Part shown: positions 46,846-59,854 of the stretch, in pieces
Numbering within the stretch: position 1 is the stretch's first letter
How the letters are laid out: each line of letters opens with the position of its first letter
Assembly (NCBI GenBank): GCA_030077755.1
Contig: JAQJZZ010000020.1
Coordinates: 1-64,000, forward strand
DNA: 64,000 nt
Reading direction: 5' to 3'
DNA from: Filosporella fistucella
Lineage: Eukaryota; Ascomycota; Leotiomycetes; Helotiales
Notes under the pieces: generated by a model
Databases searched by the model: none
The model's input: the letters and a program-made list of their open reading frames with translations, nothing else
What the model was told of the DNA's origin: nothing
Translations under genes and position numbers: made by a program

Positions 46846-49019
46846 ATGGGTGAGTGTCTAATTATACGGTTCGATTAGAAACTGAGTGCGGTAGCGTCAA
46901 CGTTCAAATGTCTTAGCAAATGCTCTGGTAGTATTCTGGCCGGGCTTCTCTTCAGCTTAGCCAAGACCTCGTTCGTCACTGCTGCCACTACAGATACTCT
47001 TGGGGCAGTATCAAGTGAAAGTCGTGTCTGTAGTGAAATAGGAGTAAAACTCTTAGAGAGAGGGGTGGGAAAAAAGTCTGTGTGAAAAGGCCAGAAACTA
47101 ATCATGTGCACAGGGCAATGCAGCAGATGCTTTGGTTGGAACAACATTATGCGTTGGTGTCATAGGTAATATGAACCTTTAAGTCATTTTGTATAAACTG
47201 ACAAGTTTCAGGGATGCAGCACAGCGGCATTGGTGGGGGAGGCTTCATGTTGGTGCGGGGTCCAGATGGGACATATGAATCGATAGGTATGCTGGGTATA
47301 GTATGCCTAAAGAATGTTACTAACTCCTCTTCAGACTTCAGGGAAACGGCACCGGCTGCTGCTTTCGAGGATATGTACAAAGGTAATATTCAAGGCAGTG
47401 TATGGAGTGGCTTAGCAAGCGGAGTGCCTGGCGATCTTCGTGGACTCGAGTATCTTCACAACAAATACGGTGTAAGCATTCTGGCAGCCTTTTATTTCTC
47501 TCACTTAATGAGGATAGGTGTTACCCTGGAGGGCCGTTTGTAATCCGGCAGTGCATGTAGCCCGGCACGGATTCCCAGGTGAGTAGCAACTCTTACTTGG
47601 AGGCGAAAGCTGACATTCAATTTAGTCACGGAGGATTTGGTGAGGTACATGCAAGAAGCCACAAAGCGTGGCAACACTTTTTTGACTGATGATCCGCAAT
47701 GGTCTGTTGATTTTGCACCTAATGGTAGGAAATGTGACCCAAGGTTTGCAGTATACATGCCTGATACCCGTAGGTACTTTACTCGGACTGAACGAGATAT
47801 TGACAAGGAAACGATATGCGAAGTAGGCACCTCACCCTGATACCAAGTTTCGTACTGAACTCTCACTAGTACATTGGAAACAATCGCCAAATATGGCGCA
47901 AAAGCATTTTACGAAGGGGATATTGGTATGGATTATGCTCATTCAAGTTCAATCAATCTGACGGTTTTAGCCAATTACACAATCGCAGCACTCCAAGCAG
48001 CGAATGGGACAATGACTTTAGATGACCTGAAGAATTACAAAGTTTCTATTCGAGATCCAGTGAGCATTTCGTACAAAGGCTACAAGCTCTACTCTACTGG
48101 CGTCCCAAGTGGAGGTGGGGTGGCATTAAGCATCCTCAAGATCATCGAGGGCTACAACTTGACAGTACCTACAGACATGGGTTTATATTACCACAGAATT
48201 GACGAAGCGATGCGCTATTCATATGCCACTCGCGCTGAATTGGGAGACCCGGACTTCTTTAGTTACATGGATAGCTTCGAGGCCGAAATGCTAAAGCCCA
48301 AAACAGCAAGAGGTATCAGGGAGAGAATATCAGATGACTACACGAGGAATGTGTCCGAATATAGTACAACTGGCTACTCTGTCCCAGATAACCATGGCAC
48401 TTCACATGTCGTTACTGCTGATTCGACTGGCATGTCTATCACCCTCACTTCCACTGTGAATCTGCTATTTGGCTCACAGCTTGTTGTGCCTGAGACTGGT
48501 AAATATTCCCTAAGCTTCGAATTTTTCAGACTGATATTACCAGGTGTTATTATGAACAACGAGATGAACGACTTTTCTATTCCGGGTATTCCAAACGCGT
48601 TCGGATTCGTCCCATCTCCCATCAATTACATCCGACCCAATAAACGGCCTCTTTCCTCGGTCACCCCGATTATTGTGACACATCCAAATGGTACACTCTA
48701 CCTTTCGATCGGTGCGGCAGGTGGTTCTCGAATCATCACTTCCACAGTACAGTCGATCTGGCACGTCTTAGATCACGATATGACTTTGCCTGAAGCATTA
48801 AAGGAACCCAGAATGCATGACCAACTACTACCAGCTCGGACGACCTTCGAATGGTCATTCGATAATTCTACAGTCGAGAGTATGGCTAAAAAGGGTCATA
48901 ATGTTACTTGGGTGGGGGAACATGAAACTGCTGTGCAAGGAGTTAGGAGGCTGTGGAACGGGACATTTGAGGCGGCGAGCGAGCCCAGACAGTTGAATAG
49001 TGGAGGGTTGGCTGTATAG
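46846..49019 (+). CDS. Gamma-glutamyltranspeptidase
   Basis: Eleven exons: 46846-46849, 46895-47064, 47114-47165, 47212-47286, 47335-47471, 47518-47578, 47626-47724, 47774-47822, 47870-47925, 47971-48498 and 48544-49019, about 568 residues. The first exon is just ATGG, joined over a 45-bp intron to a signal-anchor-like stretch (ILAGLLFSLAK). Family motifs: ERGGNAADALVGT, HSGIGGGGFM, SGVPGDLRGLEYL, the autocatalytic Thr in DNHGTSHVVTADSTG, GSQLVVPETGVIMNNEM and AGGSRIITSTVQSIWHV. The enzyme hydrolyses or transfers the gamma-glutamyl group of glutathione outside the cell or in the vacuole after self-cleavage before that Thr. Three introns (48, 45 and 45 bp) are multiples of three without stops, so unspliced forms would remain in frame. 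Confidence 0.9.
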
Positions 49020-49892
49020 AGAATTTGTAGCGGCAGGCTTATTCAGGTCACCATTTTTAGATTGCACTGCATACTTCCAGTATCGTCCCCTCCCTCAGAT
49101 CTGTTTTATGCACAGAAAAGTATAATGCTCTCTAGTGGGCATGTTTCCTTATACTCCTGGACAACTGTTGTTCCCGAAGAAGCTTTAAGACAGTAGACTA
49201 ACGGTAGATTGCAGTGGACTCATCAATCATTGCCTGCTCACCAAATTACCTTTTTGGGGTGCTTTTTTGTATTCAGTACGACATTTGAGATGGTGTCTTA
49301 GACCACATTGGGAGACAAAAAGCAATAACAATTTGAACTCTTACAAGCGATTTTCTTCCTAAATTCCTGGGTCGACCTTGATTCGATACGGATAACGCAT
49401 ACTCAGATCTTGATGTCGGCCGTATGCTTCAGCCCATCGAATTATTGGCTACCTCTCTTGTTTTCCTGTCCAATATTGTGATAAGTACTACGGCCTCGGT
49501 CCGCATTTCCCCAGATTCATGCGAGTGCCGAGATTCCCAAAGAAAACAACATCATTTCAGCCTCCACCCGAGTCAACCACCTGTAGCACTATCATATTAC
49601 TCGATTCAGATTGATGGTGCTCCGTATTTTCAACATGCTTTATAAGATGCTTCTCCCTATCCCTCCAGCATTTCTTTTCCCCTTCAGCGATCCTTGACAC
49701 TCGTTCGTTCGATTACCAACTACAAATTAGTTGGTCAATCATTTCACTCTTTTCCCAACTTGCATATCAAGCAAGCTGCCTGCTCAGGCATATACTGTTT
49801 CTACCGCCCAAACACAACATTGTAGGTGTGTCGATTGGCGTTACGCCAGGGCGTTTTGGAGTATTGTTGATTATTTTTAGGGCTCGTTGACC
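49020..49892. other. Intergenic region before the VWA-type pseudogene
   Basis: About 870 bp with no coding signal. A GT...TTTTTAG arrangement just before the ATG at 49893 could be an intron in the 5' leader. Confidence 0.4.
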
Positions 49893-52716
49893 ATGAAGAG
49901 CTTCCTATTTTCGGCTCTGCTCCTCACTTCGAGCGTCGCCCATCGTGTTGATGATGGACTACTCAAGCGCTTCGGCACAGTCGACTCAGGGCCACTGAAT
50001 CAACACGCCGAACACGAGAAAATCACAAGGGCGGCCTTTGCTTGTCAAGCTGGACAAACTGCAGCAGATGGAATTTGCTTCGAGCCTCGGTCGCTGGATC
50101 AAATTGCTGGACATCGCTCTACCCTGGGCGCAGTGGGATGTAAGCGATGCCTTATCTCGTCCAGGTCTTCTTTTTAACAGAATCTAGCTCCTGATGCCCC
50201 TACCCCGGGACCAGAGGGGCCCGAAGCTCATTGTGATGATGCCGATTATATCGATATTGCTGGTTATCCTCAGAGCCGAGCAGATGCGACTTCTGCTCTC
50301 CGCAAATGCGTAAATCATCTTCACAATCGTTTTCACCAAGGCATTACATTCGTAGCGAAGCTGCTAGACGGTAAGGACAAGATTAAACCCGACATGGTTG
50401 ATCTTACAAATCCAGATGATGGCTCGGATCTGGATTGTACCTTTGCTTTCACGACCCCATTTCCAGGTGCCGGAAGAGCAAAATGTTCCGCCATTGAAGG
50501 TCTGGGTCGGGCATTACACTGAGTGCAAGACTTCTATTCTCACAGCAACTGGGCAGATCATGCTCGTGCAGGCGAAGCAATCAGTGATGTCAATCCACCG
50601 GGCCTCGGATTGTCAACCTTGGCTGGTTTCTTTGACTTCCGTGGAGCAGCGCCTGGATCGTTGACAGGCATAAACCGCAACTTGAGTACTGGTTGCTTTC
50701 CAGCAGGGTTTTCTTGGCTTTCTCTCGGATTCCACACCCGGCGAGAAAGAGTGTACAAAACGAGTTACGTATCATACCTTGAACAAGGATCATGCGCTTA
50801 TTGACGCCAATGGGATTGCAACACTGCCCGCAGGTACTCCAGATACTCTGAGAAGTGAGACTCCCGGAAACCTCCAGGCCGCGGTCTCTATGGCTATCAA
50901 GGATTCACAGAGACAATGGTCTCAATTCAAAGAAGCCTTACGCAACAGATACAAACCGGAACGTGAAAATCGCATGATTTGTGCTATTGTTCGAGATGAC
51001 CCTATCAAATCTTGTTATGGACGACGGATTGCTCTTGTGGTTGACTCGTCCGGAAGTAACCAAGACACAGATCCAATGAACTTCCGCATTGCTGCCGCTC
51101 AACAATTCAATGCTGGGTTGATCACGAAAGCACAAGCCAAAGATAAGGAACTCCCAGGTGAGTCTATAGTGGCGATTTTGGTTTCCCTTTCTCGAATCGG
51201 ACACGCCTCTTTTCTCTTCTCTTCTTCTCTTTTGCACAATATACTGATTCATGATAGACCAAGTGGCTGTGATTGATTTCGATAGCTCTGCAAGAGTTAT
51301 ATACCCAATGGGTGATCCTTCGACTGCTTCATTTGCTGGTATTGATTCATCTGGTGGAACCTATATTGGATCCGGGATTTTTGCGGGAATCGAAGAACTC
51401 ATCAACAGCAGGCCTCCAGTATCTGGGAACCCATTCGTCCCATACGAGGAAAACAAGGCCGGTTTGGTCGTCTTTACAGATGGTGAAGATTATGACCCAG
51501 CATACCAAGTTGCTCAAATCAACCGTGCTACGAATCTTAAAATCCGTGTCTCTTTTGGTTTCTTGTCTGCACCATCGAACTATGTCCCTTTGAAGGCTCG
51601 TGACGTCCCTGTACAAAAGCGTGCCGTCAGTATCGACGTGTTGGCTGCGATTCTTGGGAGTGGTGGCGTTTTTGCAACCATCAATTCAGCAGAAGCGCAA
51701 TAGAACTTCGTTCAACTCGTTAAATCCAATCGCTGGAAGTTATGATGATAGACGTTCCAACTGGGATTGTTATTGCTACAGGTGTTACTGATGTTCTTTC
51801 AACCCTAGCGTTTACCTTCACAGCTTCTGGAGACACTACCTATCGTATCATTGTCACCTCCCCCTCATCGATCGCCCATGTTTACTCAATCGGATTCGAC
51901 TCTAGCATTCCTATCAGACCTATCATCACACCTTCGAGCGCCCCAACGTCCTCTGATTTTTCTGCAGCCTCATCATCTGATTTCAGTGTATCTACTGTTG
52001 CTGCTGCTTCGGACTCCTCGACCATTACCAGTTTTCCGTCTGCCACATCGAGTGTTTTAAACTTGACAAGTACCACCGGCTGGAACCTGTCAACATCGAG
52101 CATAAGCAATGATGCTACGCTCACTTCGGTCTTCTCTACTTGCATCACCACCCTTTGTCCAGAAACTCTCACATCCGACGGAAAACTCATAACAACCACC
52201 CGCACATCCACAATTACTTCTATGATCACAACCACCTTTTGCCCCAAATGCGCCGGTAACTATGGCGATATCCCACGTTTCATACCAGAGCCTACTCCCA
52301 CTGGTGCAACCAGGACCATCACTCCCTCTTCCAGCCCCTCACTCTGTTACCTCTGTGCAGGTCCTACCTCATTTCCTGCTGGCTTTGGAGGGCCAGGCTC
52401 TTATCCTCATGGCGATGTCTACATGCCTGATTGTACAACTTGCGCTGCTGCATCCTATAACCCGATTCTTGCAACTTCTGGTGGATACAAGGCCGCTACC
52501 ACCAGCAACACGACTTCCAATGCCAACCAAGTCGCAAACCCGACAGTGGCTGCTACGTATGTAGGGACTGTACCATCTGCTACAAAAGTTGGCACTCCGA
52601 TTAGTGTCCCTTCCAAGACACCTCTGCAATCAATTTATACTGCTGGGGTAGGGCGTGCTCCGGTGGCTGGTGATTTGTGGTTATTTCTCTTCAGCGTGCT
52701 GTTGATGGCGTTGTAG
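49893..52716 (+). pseudogene. Broken Het-C-like / von Willebrand A surface protein gene
   Basis: The original product would be a secreted, GPI-anchored protein. It has a signal peptide (MKSFLFSALLLTSSVAH), a HEKITRAAFAC block and a QDFYSHSNWAD block typical of Het-C/zinc-phospholipase-like helical domains. A VWA domain follows with the metal-site motif VVDSSGSNQ (about 51035), then a Ser/Thr-rich stalk and a hydrophobic GPI-type tail (LWLFLFSVLLMAL). Two introns are normal (50140-50187 and 51158-51257). The frame is broken at least four times: TGA at 50520-50522 within the conserved GRALH-xVQDF segment, a frameshift between about 50690 and 50730, TAG at 51701-51703 after SAEAQ, and a further shift at about 51740. 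Coding resumes in a new frame at 51742 and runs to 52716. The lesions are not dense enough to be RIP; it looks like ordinary decay. Confidence 0.75.
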
Positions 52717-53288
52717 CTATACTTTCTTGACGTTCGGTGAACTACAGTAGCAGCCCTAACTTGTAAAGTGCTGTAGCTGTATTGATAATTGTCTAACTCT
52801 ATGTATATTCCAGCAAAGTGTCAATATTTAGACATTCCAGATATTTTGGATGAGCCAAAGAAGGGTTTGCCTCAAGCAGAAAGATCTTGCACTTCGGTTG
52901 TTTATACTTATATCCTGAATTAATGATCAAATTACAAACAAATATGGAATCGAATTTCTGCCAAGAGTTTTGTGACTGACGAAGAACTATCTCGTCAAGA
53001 ATTCAACTCCTATCTGAAATCTCCAACTCATTTTCATTTGACAATCGAGAATATCTTCTCTAGCTTGGCTGAATGACTTGAGATGACAATTAATGTGATG
53101 TCCTTCACAGGAAACGGCGATACAACAGAACAAAAAGTTATCGTGAATACATGCGATGCAAATGTAACACACGTACCGTTGTCATACATACAATCGAAAG
53201 ACAGCCCGAGGAGCAAGGCATGCCTATCAGTAAGTTTCGAAAATCTGAAATCTTTCCCTGTGTATGCAATGCCATTCATTCATATTTT
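52717..53288. other. Convergent intergenic region
   Basis: About 570 bp between the VWA-type pseudogene and the convergent ARO2 gene. I see no coding signal or repeat. Confidence 0.5.
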
Positions 53289-54645
53289 CTACTCCGATTT
53301 CACACCATTGACACCTTTGTCATTTTCCTTTTGCTTCTTGATCGCATCCTCACCCCCTACAGTAGTTTGCTTAGCAGGAATGGTCTGCTTCAAAGGTGGC
53401 AATAGGCTTCTAGTGACTTGTCTCGACTGTTGAGCCATCAAAGCATCAATCACTACTAATGCTGCCATTGCTTCGACAATTGGGACGGCCCGAGGAACGA
53501 CACATGGATCATGTCTTCCCTTGGCCTCCAAAACACCACTAGCATCTCCATCATAAGTAGCAGTCTGTTGTGCTTGACCAATAGTTGCAGGTGGCTTGAA
53601 TCCTACACGGAAGTAGATAGGTGCACCATTTGTGATGCCACCCTGAATACCACCAGAATTGTTGGTCTTGGTGGTGAGTTTTGGTCTTGGAATACCGTTC
53701 TTCGAAGCGCCAGTCTCCAATGGAGGTAATTCTGGAGCAAGGATGAAGGGATCATTGTGTATCGAGCCAGGCACTTCACATCCTCCGAATCCAGATCCGA
53801 CTTCAAATCCCTTTGTTGCTGGGATACTCAACATAGCATGTGCAAGCATCGCCTCGATCTTATCGAAGCAAGGCTCTCCCAGGCCACTTGGAACATTTCT
53901 GATGACACAAGTGACTGTGCCTCCAATACTGTCCGACTTATCTCTGTATTCTGCAATGATGTCTGCCATAGCCTTCGAAGCTGCTTCGTCTGGGCATCGT
54001 ACGGGAACAAACTCGTCGACTTTTTCTCGCGTGATTGTGTTGATTAGGGAAAGGAAAGCGGGGTTCGTAGATGGAGTCGGGTGTGTAGCAGAAGGAGGAA
54101 ACATGTGTGTACTTCCAACTGAAGATACAAAGGCCACGATCTCAATACCGTGTGCAAGCTTCAAATATTTCTCCGCGATTGCACTAGCAGCGACTCTCCC
54201 AATTGTCTCTCGAGCACTGCTTCTACCACCTCCACTGCTCGCCTTAACCCCATACTTCTCCAAGTATGTCCAATCTGCATGACTGGGTCGTGGATAGAGA
54301 TCCATTGTTGAATTGCCATAATCCTTTGGTCTCTGGTCCTTGTTCTTGACAATCATTGCAATTGGAGTTCCCAATGTGACTCCAAACTCTGTACCGGACT
54401 GGATCTCGACCAAATCTTGCTCATTTCGTGGAGTAGTGAGTGTGCTTTGTCCAGGTCTTCGTCTTGTCATCTGCGGTTGAATATCATCTTCAGTGAGCTC
54501 CATTCCTGGAGGTACACCATCGACAATACATCCAACTGAGCGGCAATGCGACTCGCCATAGCTGTGAGATTGTCAGCGATCAAAGAAGACCAATTGACGT
54601 GGTAGCATACGTAGTAACCTTGAAATACTGTCCAAAGGTAGACAT
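53289..54645 (-). CDS. ARO2: Chorismate synthase
   Basis: Two exons, 54645-54611 and 54561-53289, 49-bp intron, about 435 residues. It carries out the last step of the shikimate pathway, converting EPSP to chorismate with reduced FMN. Family signatures are all present: [18 protein letters not shown] at the start (the intron splits TT|YGES), [54 protein letters not shown] and the end block [19 protein letters not shown]. Fungal enzymes are bifunctional, reducing their own flavin with NADPH. The C-terminus carries a Lys/Gln-rich extension. It diverges from the lipoate ligase gene with only 190 bp between start codons, so a shared promoter is likely. Confidence 0.97.
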
Positions 54646-54835
54646 CTTGACTTGTTGAGGAGTTTTCTGCGAGTTTGCGGTCAAGATATTTATTGTACGA
54701 CTTTTTCTTTTTCTCACCCTCAGCCTGATGACTCGATGTTCTTCAGCCCAGCCGAACTCGGCCCCGCCACAGTACAGGTTCCGTTGGCGACCACTAAAAT
54801 TCCAGGGGCTCAATGTTAACAACGTCTTCTGCACA

Positions 54836-56150
54836 ATGGCTCCGTCCAGAGGGTTCAATGCAATATTTAGAGCGCGAATCAATCCAGTAACAAGAGTTCA
54901 GCAACGAAGATTCTCCGACTTTACACGCACAGCAACCAATCCCTCGAACAAGACTCAGATATACATATCGCGAAGCAATGATCCTTTCCTAAATCTGTCG
55001 ATTGAGCACTACTTACTTCAAAAGACACCCGCAGAATCTACAATTCTCTTCCTATACACGAACCGGCCATGTGTTGTAATTGGACGAAACCAGAACCCGT
55101 GGGTAGAAGTCAATCTAGGATACCTTAGGAATGATCATCTCAATGCAAATCTTGTCCGGCGGAGGTCTGGAGGAGGTACTGTGTTCCATGATATGGGCAA
55201 TATGAATTACAGCGTCATATGCCCTACCTCTGCATTCGACAGAGACAAGCATGCGGAGATGGTAGTGAAAGGATTGAAGAACTTGGGTGTACATAAGGCG
55301 AGGGTAAATGAGAGGCACGATATCGTTGTGGACATTGTGAAGGAGGACGGAATGGAAATGCCATTCAAGATTTCAGGATCCGCCTACAAGCTCACCAGAC
55401 TGAGATCACTGCATCACGGAACATGCCTTTTATGCAGCCCAAATTTGGAAATCATCTCGAGTTATCTCCGATCTCCAGGGAAGCCTTTCATACAAGCCAG
55501 AGGGGTGGAGAGTGTGAGCTCTCCTGTGGCCAACGTCAATTTGGAGAATGCATCATTCCAAGAAGCCGTGGTAGAAGAATTCTGTTCGATATATGGTAGC
55601 AAAGAAGCGTTATTCGTGGGTGAGGTGGAACAAGTTGTTCCGGAGATATCTAAAGGGTTAGAGGAATTGAAGGTATTAATACTCACTCCCCATCCTGTGA
55701 TTGGTGCTAAGCAATTAGTCTGAGGAATGGATCTATCGTCAAACTCCTCAATTTCAATTTTCTACAAAAGAAGAGAAGGGGGATCGTAAGCTCTGGGGCA
55801 TACCAGCCAATGTACGTGTCTGCCGCCACGGTGATGTCAAAGAAATGCTAATGGTCCCCAAGTTTGATCTCGGCTTTACGGTACGCAATGGTCTAATATC
55901 GGACTTGGATGTGGAATCACCATTATTATCACATATTCAAAAGCCTATTCTGGAAAAGAATCTTCTCGGACGGAACCTTCACGAGATCACTGATTGGACT
56001 GAAGACATGCCCGCTCCACTAGACCAGGGAAACGGTCCAGGAACAGCTCTGAATCTCCTGTTTGGAGTGGGGAGTCGTTCTCCCGAGGAGTACACGAATC
56101 GTGGGAGGCTTGCCCACGGCAATGGAGAAGTATCTGGTCATAGCAAATAG
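54836..56150 (+). CDS. Mitochondrial lipoate-protein ligase A family protein
   Basis: Two exons, 54836-55672 and 55719-56150, 46-bp intron, about 422 residues. The first 40 residues are rich in Arg and Ser with few acids (RVQQRRFSDF), fitting a mitochondrial import sequence. The LplA core follows: LNLSIEHYLL, VVIGRNQNPW, the lipoyl/ATP-binding RRRSGGGTVFHDMGNMNYS, and the catalytic Lys in FKISGSAYK, then HHGTCLLC. Using the second exon restores SEEWIYRQTPQF and a C-terminal domain typical of full-length eukaryotic forms (yeast AIM22 relatives). It attaches lipoate, or transfers lipoyl groups, to the E2 and H proteins of mitochondrial dehydrogenases. Confidence 0.92.
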
Positions 56151-56983
56151 CTGGCAGCTCAAACTACTCCTGCCTTGCGTGATGACAGTTGTTTCCGAGA
56201 AGCTTATGTTCCAGACTTTGCATGATGACTGTGCAACGATCCTGTGCATTATATGTGAAGCTGTAATCAACAAGTGCATGACATTGAATCGTCTTGGGTC
56301 CATCAATTGCAAGCTACACTTCTACAAGTACAAAATTTAGTCTCTCAATAACTGCTATCTGGAGGGGTAGGAATATCGTCTGGCGCGACTATTGAGTTTA
56401 TATACCTAAGCAAAAATTCATTTGCAGCTGCTAAGCAAATGCGTTATATCTGCCAACTTAAATTTGCCTCGCAGCTCAAGTCCGTGACGATAACGAAGCA
56501 AAAACCGAATCCATGACCACTTTATACTTGCACGTGATTCCTAGCCAAATGCCTCTATCCCAGGATGCGAAATAAGGTCAATTCTATGCCTTGGGATTCC
56601 CATACTGTAGCTATGACTGAAATGAAAGAGAGGTCTTATCATATTTCCAAGAAAACTCCACCCCACATACATCCTGCTGGTACTCCATCCGTCACGGCTT
56701 AAAGTGGTTTCGCGTTGTTTTCACGCTAGTGTAGCTGAGAAATCGGTCGGACGCGCCTCAAGTCGCGTTAACCTTTTTAAAAACATTCCTCGTCCCCCTC
56801 AACACCAAACTTCGTCCTCATTCACCAACAATTCAAACAACCTCCTTCAAGTTCATCATTCTTTTCGAGTTCTACAACCATCAGTAGAGATACTCGCATT
56901 GATTGATACACGAACCCAAACTCCTTCTCGCCCCTTTTTCACTCTTCCCCTTTCCAAGACGTCCCCTCACACACGTCGCCATC
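56151..56983. promoter_or_regulatory. Upstream region of RNR1 with ACGCG cluster
   Basis: No gene is recognised. Three ACGCG cores (either strand) occur within about 65 bp: TTTCGCGTT (56708-56716), GGACGCGCC (56749-56757) and AGTCGCGTTAA (56761-56771). In yeasts, ACGCG-type boxes bound by MBF drive S-phase expression of ribonucleotide reductase, so the cluster is a reasonable cell-cycle promoter. CT-rich leader sequence lies between about 56770 and 56980. Confidence 0.55.
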
Positions 56984-59854
56984 ATGTACGTGTGGAAGCG
57001 CGGTAGGTACTCAGCTCCCACCCAAACAGACGGCACCTAATTCATTGTAGATGGACGCAAGGAGCGAGTTCAATTCGACAAGATCACAGCTCGAGTCTCT
57101 CGTCTGTGTTATGGCCTCGACGCTGAACATGTCGATGCTGCAGCAATTACACAGAAGGTCATCTCTGGTGTCTACCAAGGTGTTACTACAATTGAACTGG
57201 ACAATCTGGTATGTACACTGTTTCATCAAGTTCTCACACGTCTCGAGTATGTGCTAACTTTCCCAGGCCGCAGAAACTGCTGCTTATATGACTGTCACCC
57301 ATCCCGATTATGCCATCCTCGCTGCACGGATCGCCGTATCCAACCTCCACAAGCAGACCAAGAAGCAATTCTCAACTGTGATCTCCGACCTTTACCACTA
57401 TGTCAACCCCCGAAATGGCAAACTCTCCCCTATGATCTCCCAAAAGACATACGAGTGTGTCATGAGACATGAAGCTGAGCTCAACTCTGCCATTGTCTAC
57501 GATCGAGACTTCAATTACCAATACTTCGGATTCAAGACCCTGGAACGTTCATACCTCCTTCGCCTTGATGGCAAAATTGCCGAGCGTCCACAACATATGA
57601 TCATGAGAGTGGCGGTTGGAATTCATGGTGACGATATTGAGAGTGCTATCGAGACATACAACTTGATGTCTAGCAAATATTTCACACACGCTTCTCCAAC
57701 TCTCTTCGCCGCCGGTACACCACAAGCACAACTTTCTTCATGTTTCCTCATTGATATGAAGGAGGATAGCATTGACGGTATCTACGATACACTGAAGACA
57801 TGTGCCATGATCTCCAAAAACGCTGGTGGAATTGGTCTCAATGTTCACAGAATCCGTGCTACTGGAGCTTATATTGCCGGTACCAATGGAAACTCGAACG
57901 GAATCGTTCCTATGCTTCGTGTCTTCAACAACACCGCCAGATATGTTGATCAAGGTGGTAACAAGCGTCCCGGTGCTTTCGCTATCTACCTCGAGCCATG
58001 GCACGCGGATGTTTTCGAGTACCTCGATCTCCGAAAGAACCATGGCAAGGAAGAAGTTCGCGCCCGTGATCTCTTCTATGCTCTATGGATCCCAGATCTT
58101 TTCATGAAGCGAGTTGAGAAGAATGGCGAGTGGACTTTGATGTGCCCCAACGAGTGCCCAGGTCTCGCTGATGTCTACGGTGACGAGTTTGAGGCTCTCT
58201 ACGAACAGTACGAGCGTGAAGGAAAGGGACGCAAGACCATCAAAGCACAAAAGCTTTGGTATTCCATCCTCGAGGCTCAGACCGAGACCGGAAACCCTTT
58301 CATGCTCTACAAAGATGCATGCAACAGAAAGAGCAACCAGAAGAACCTAGGTACCATTCGGAGCTCCAACTTGTGCACTGAAATTGTTGAATACTGTGCA
58401 CCAGATGAGGTTGCTGTCTGTAACTTGGCCTCTCTTGCTCTCCCAACTTACGTTGACATGAGCAACGGAACATACGACTTCCACAAGCTTCACGAGGTCT
58501 GCCAAGTCGTTGTCAAGAACTTGAACAAGATCATTGACATCAACTACTACCCTGTTCCCGAGGCCCGAAAGAGCAACTTCCGTCACAGACCCATTGCCGT
58601 CGGTGTTCAGGGTCTTGCTGATGCTTTCTTGGCTCTTCGCCTACCTTTCGATTCACCTGAGGCCAAGCACCTTAATATCCAGATTTTCGAGACGATCTAC
58701 CACGCTGCTTTGACTGCATCGGTTGAGCTTGCCAAGCTTAACGGTACATATGAGACCTACGAGGGCTCCCCAGCTTCAAAGGGTGAGCTCCAATTTGATA
58801 TGTGGGGAGTTACACCAACCGACCTTTGGGACTGGGAGTCTTTGAAGCAAGAAATTAAGACACATGGTATCCGCAACAGTCTTCTTGTCGCCCCTATGCC
58901 AACTGCCTCGACAAGTCAAATTCTCGGCTTCAACGAATGCTTTGAGCCATACACATCCAACATTTACTCTCGTCGTGTTCTTGCTGGAGAGTTCCAAGTT
59001 GTCAACCCATGGCTTCTCAAGGATCTCGTTGATATGGGTCTCTGGTCTGACAACATGAAGAATCGCATCATCGCTGATGGAGGTTCCATTCAAAACATCC
59101 CTAATATCCCAGCAGATATCAAGGCCTTGTACAAGACTGTTTGGGAAATTTCTCAGCGTACCATCGTCCAAATGGCTGCTGATCGTGGTGCTTTCATTGA
59201 TCAATCTCAATCAATGAACATTCACATGAAGGATCCTACCATGGGCAAGATTACCAGTATGCATTTCGCTGGCTGGAAATTGGGTCTCAAGACTGGAATG
59301 TACTATCTCCGTACAATGGCTGCTTCGGCCCCTATTCAGTTCACTGTGGACCAAGAGGCTCTTCTCGTTGCTGACACCAATGTCGCTCGTGAGCGAACCA
59401 CCAAGAAGAGACCATCAGCCGGTTTCATTACACAATCTCCAGGTGTTCAACCCATGTACCGAAAGCAGACTGCTTCCCCAAACGGGGTTCCGACGCCGAC
59501 GGCAACACCACCGCCGGCAACACCACCGCCGGCGTCTGAGAACAAGAAGTTCACTCCTGCTGCTGTAGTCAAGACTCCAGCTTTCAAGGCTGATGTTGCA
59601 GAAGGTGATAGCCCAAAGGCTCTTGCCACTGAACCAGCTTCCGTACCTCCAAAGGAGGAACAACTTCCAGAGCCTTCTACTGCGGTCAAGAAGCAGGAAG
59701 AGGACACGAAGGAGAAGAGCGAGGAGCGAGAAAATGATATCTATGCTGATGCTGTCTTGCAATGTTAGTTTCTTGATGAATGTCCAAATACAGTACTAAC
59801 TCGTTCATAGGTAGCATTGATAATCGCGAGGAGTGCTTGATGTGTAGTGGATAG
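56984..59854 (+). CDS. RNR1: Ribonucleoside-diphosphate reductase large subunit
   Basis: Four exons: 56984-57002, 57051-57208, 57267-59763 and 59811-59854, about 905 residues. It makes dNDPs from NDPs with the R2 subunit. An N-terminal ATP cone (allosteric site) starts [19 protein letters not shown]. The redox pair is Cys in [10 protein letters not shown] and in [11 protein letters not shown], and the radical Cys is in [10 protein letters not shown]. Other landmarks are [23 protein letters not shown] and [18 protein letters not shown]. The last exon adds the mobile CxxC tail ([14 protein letters not shown]); without splicing the protein would end early at 59768. Before it comes a Pro/Ala/Glu/Lys-rich linker with a short [12 protein letters not shown] repeat (about 59500-59535). 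Confidence 0.98.

Noticed and set aside
53659..54282. 207-codon plus-strand frame opposite ARO2
   Set aside because: It is an antisense shadow of a strongly conserved chorismate synthase exon.
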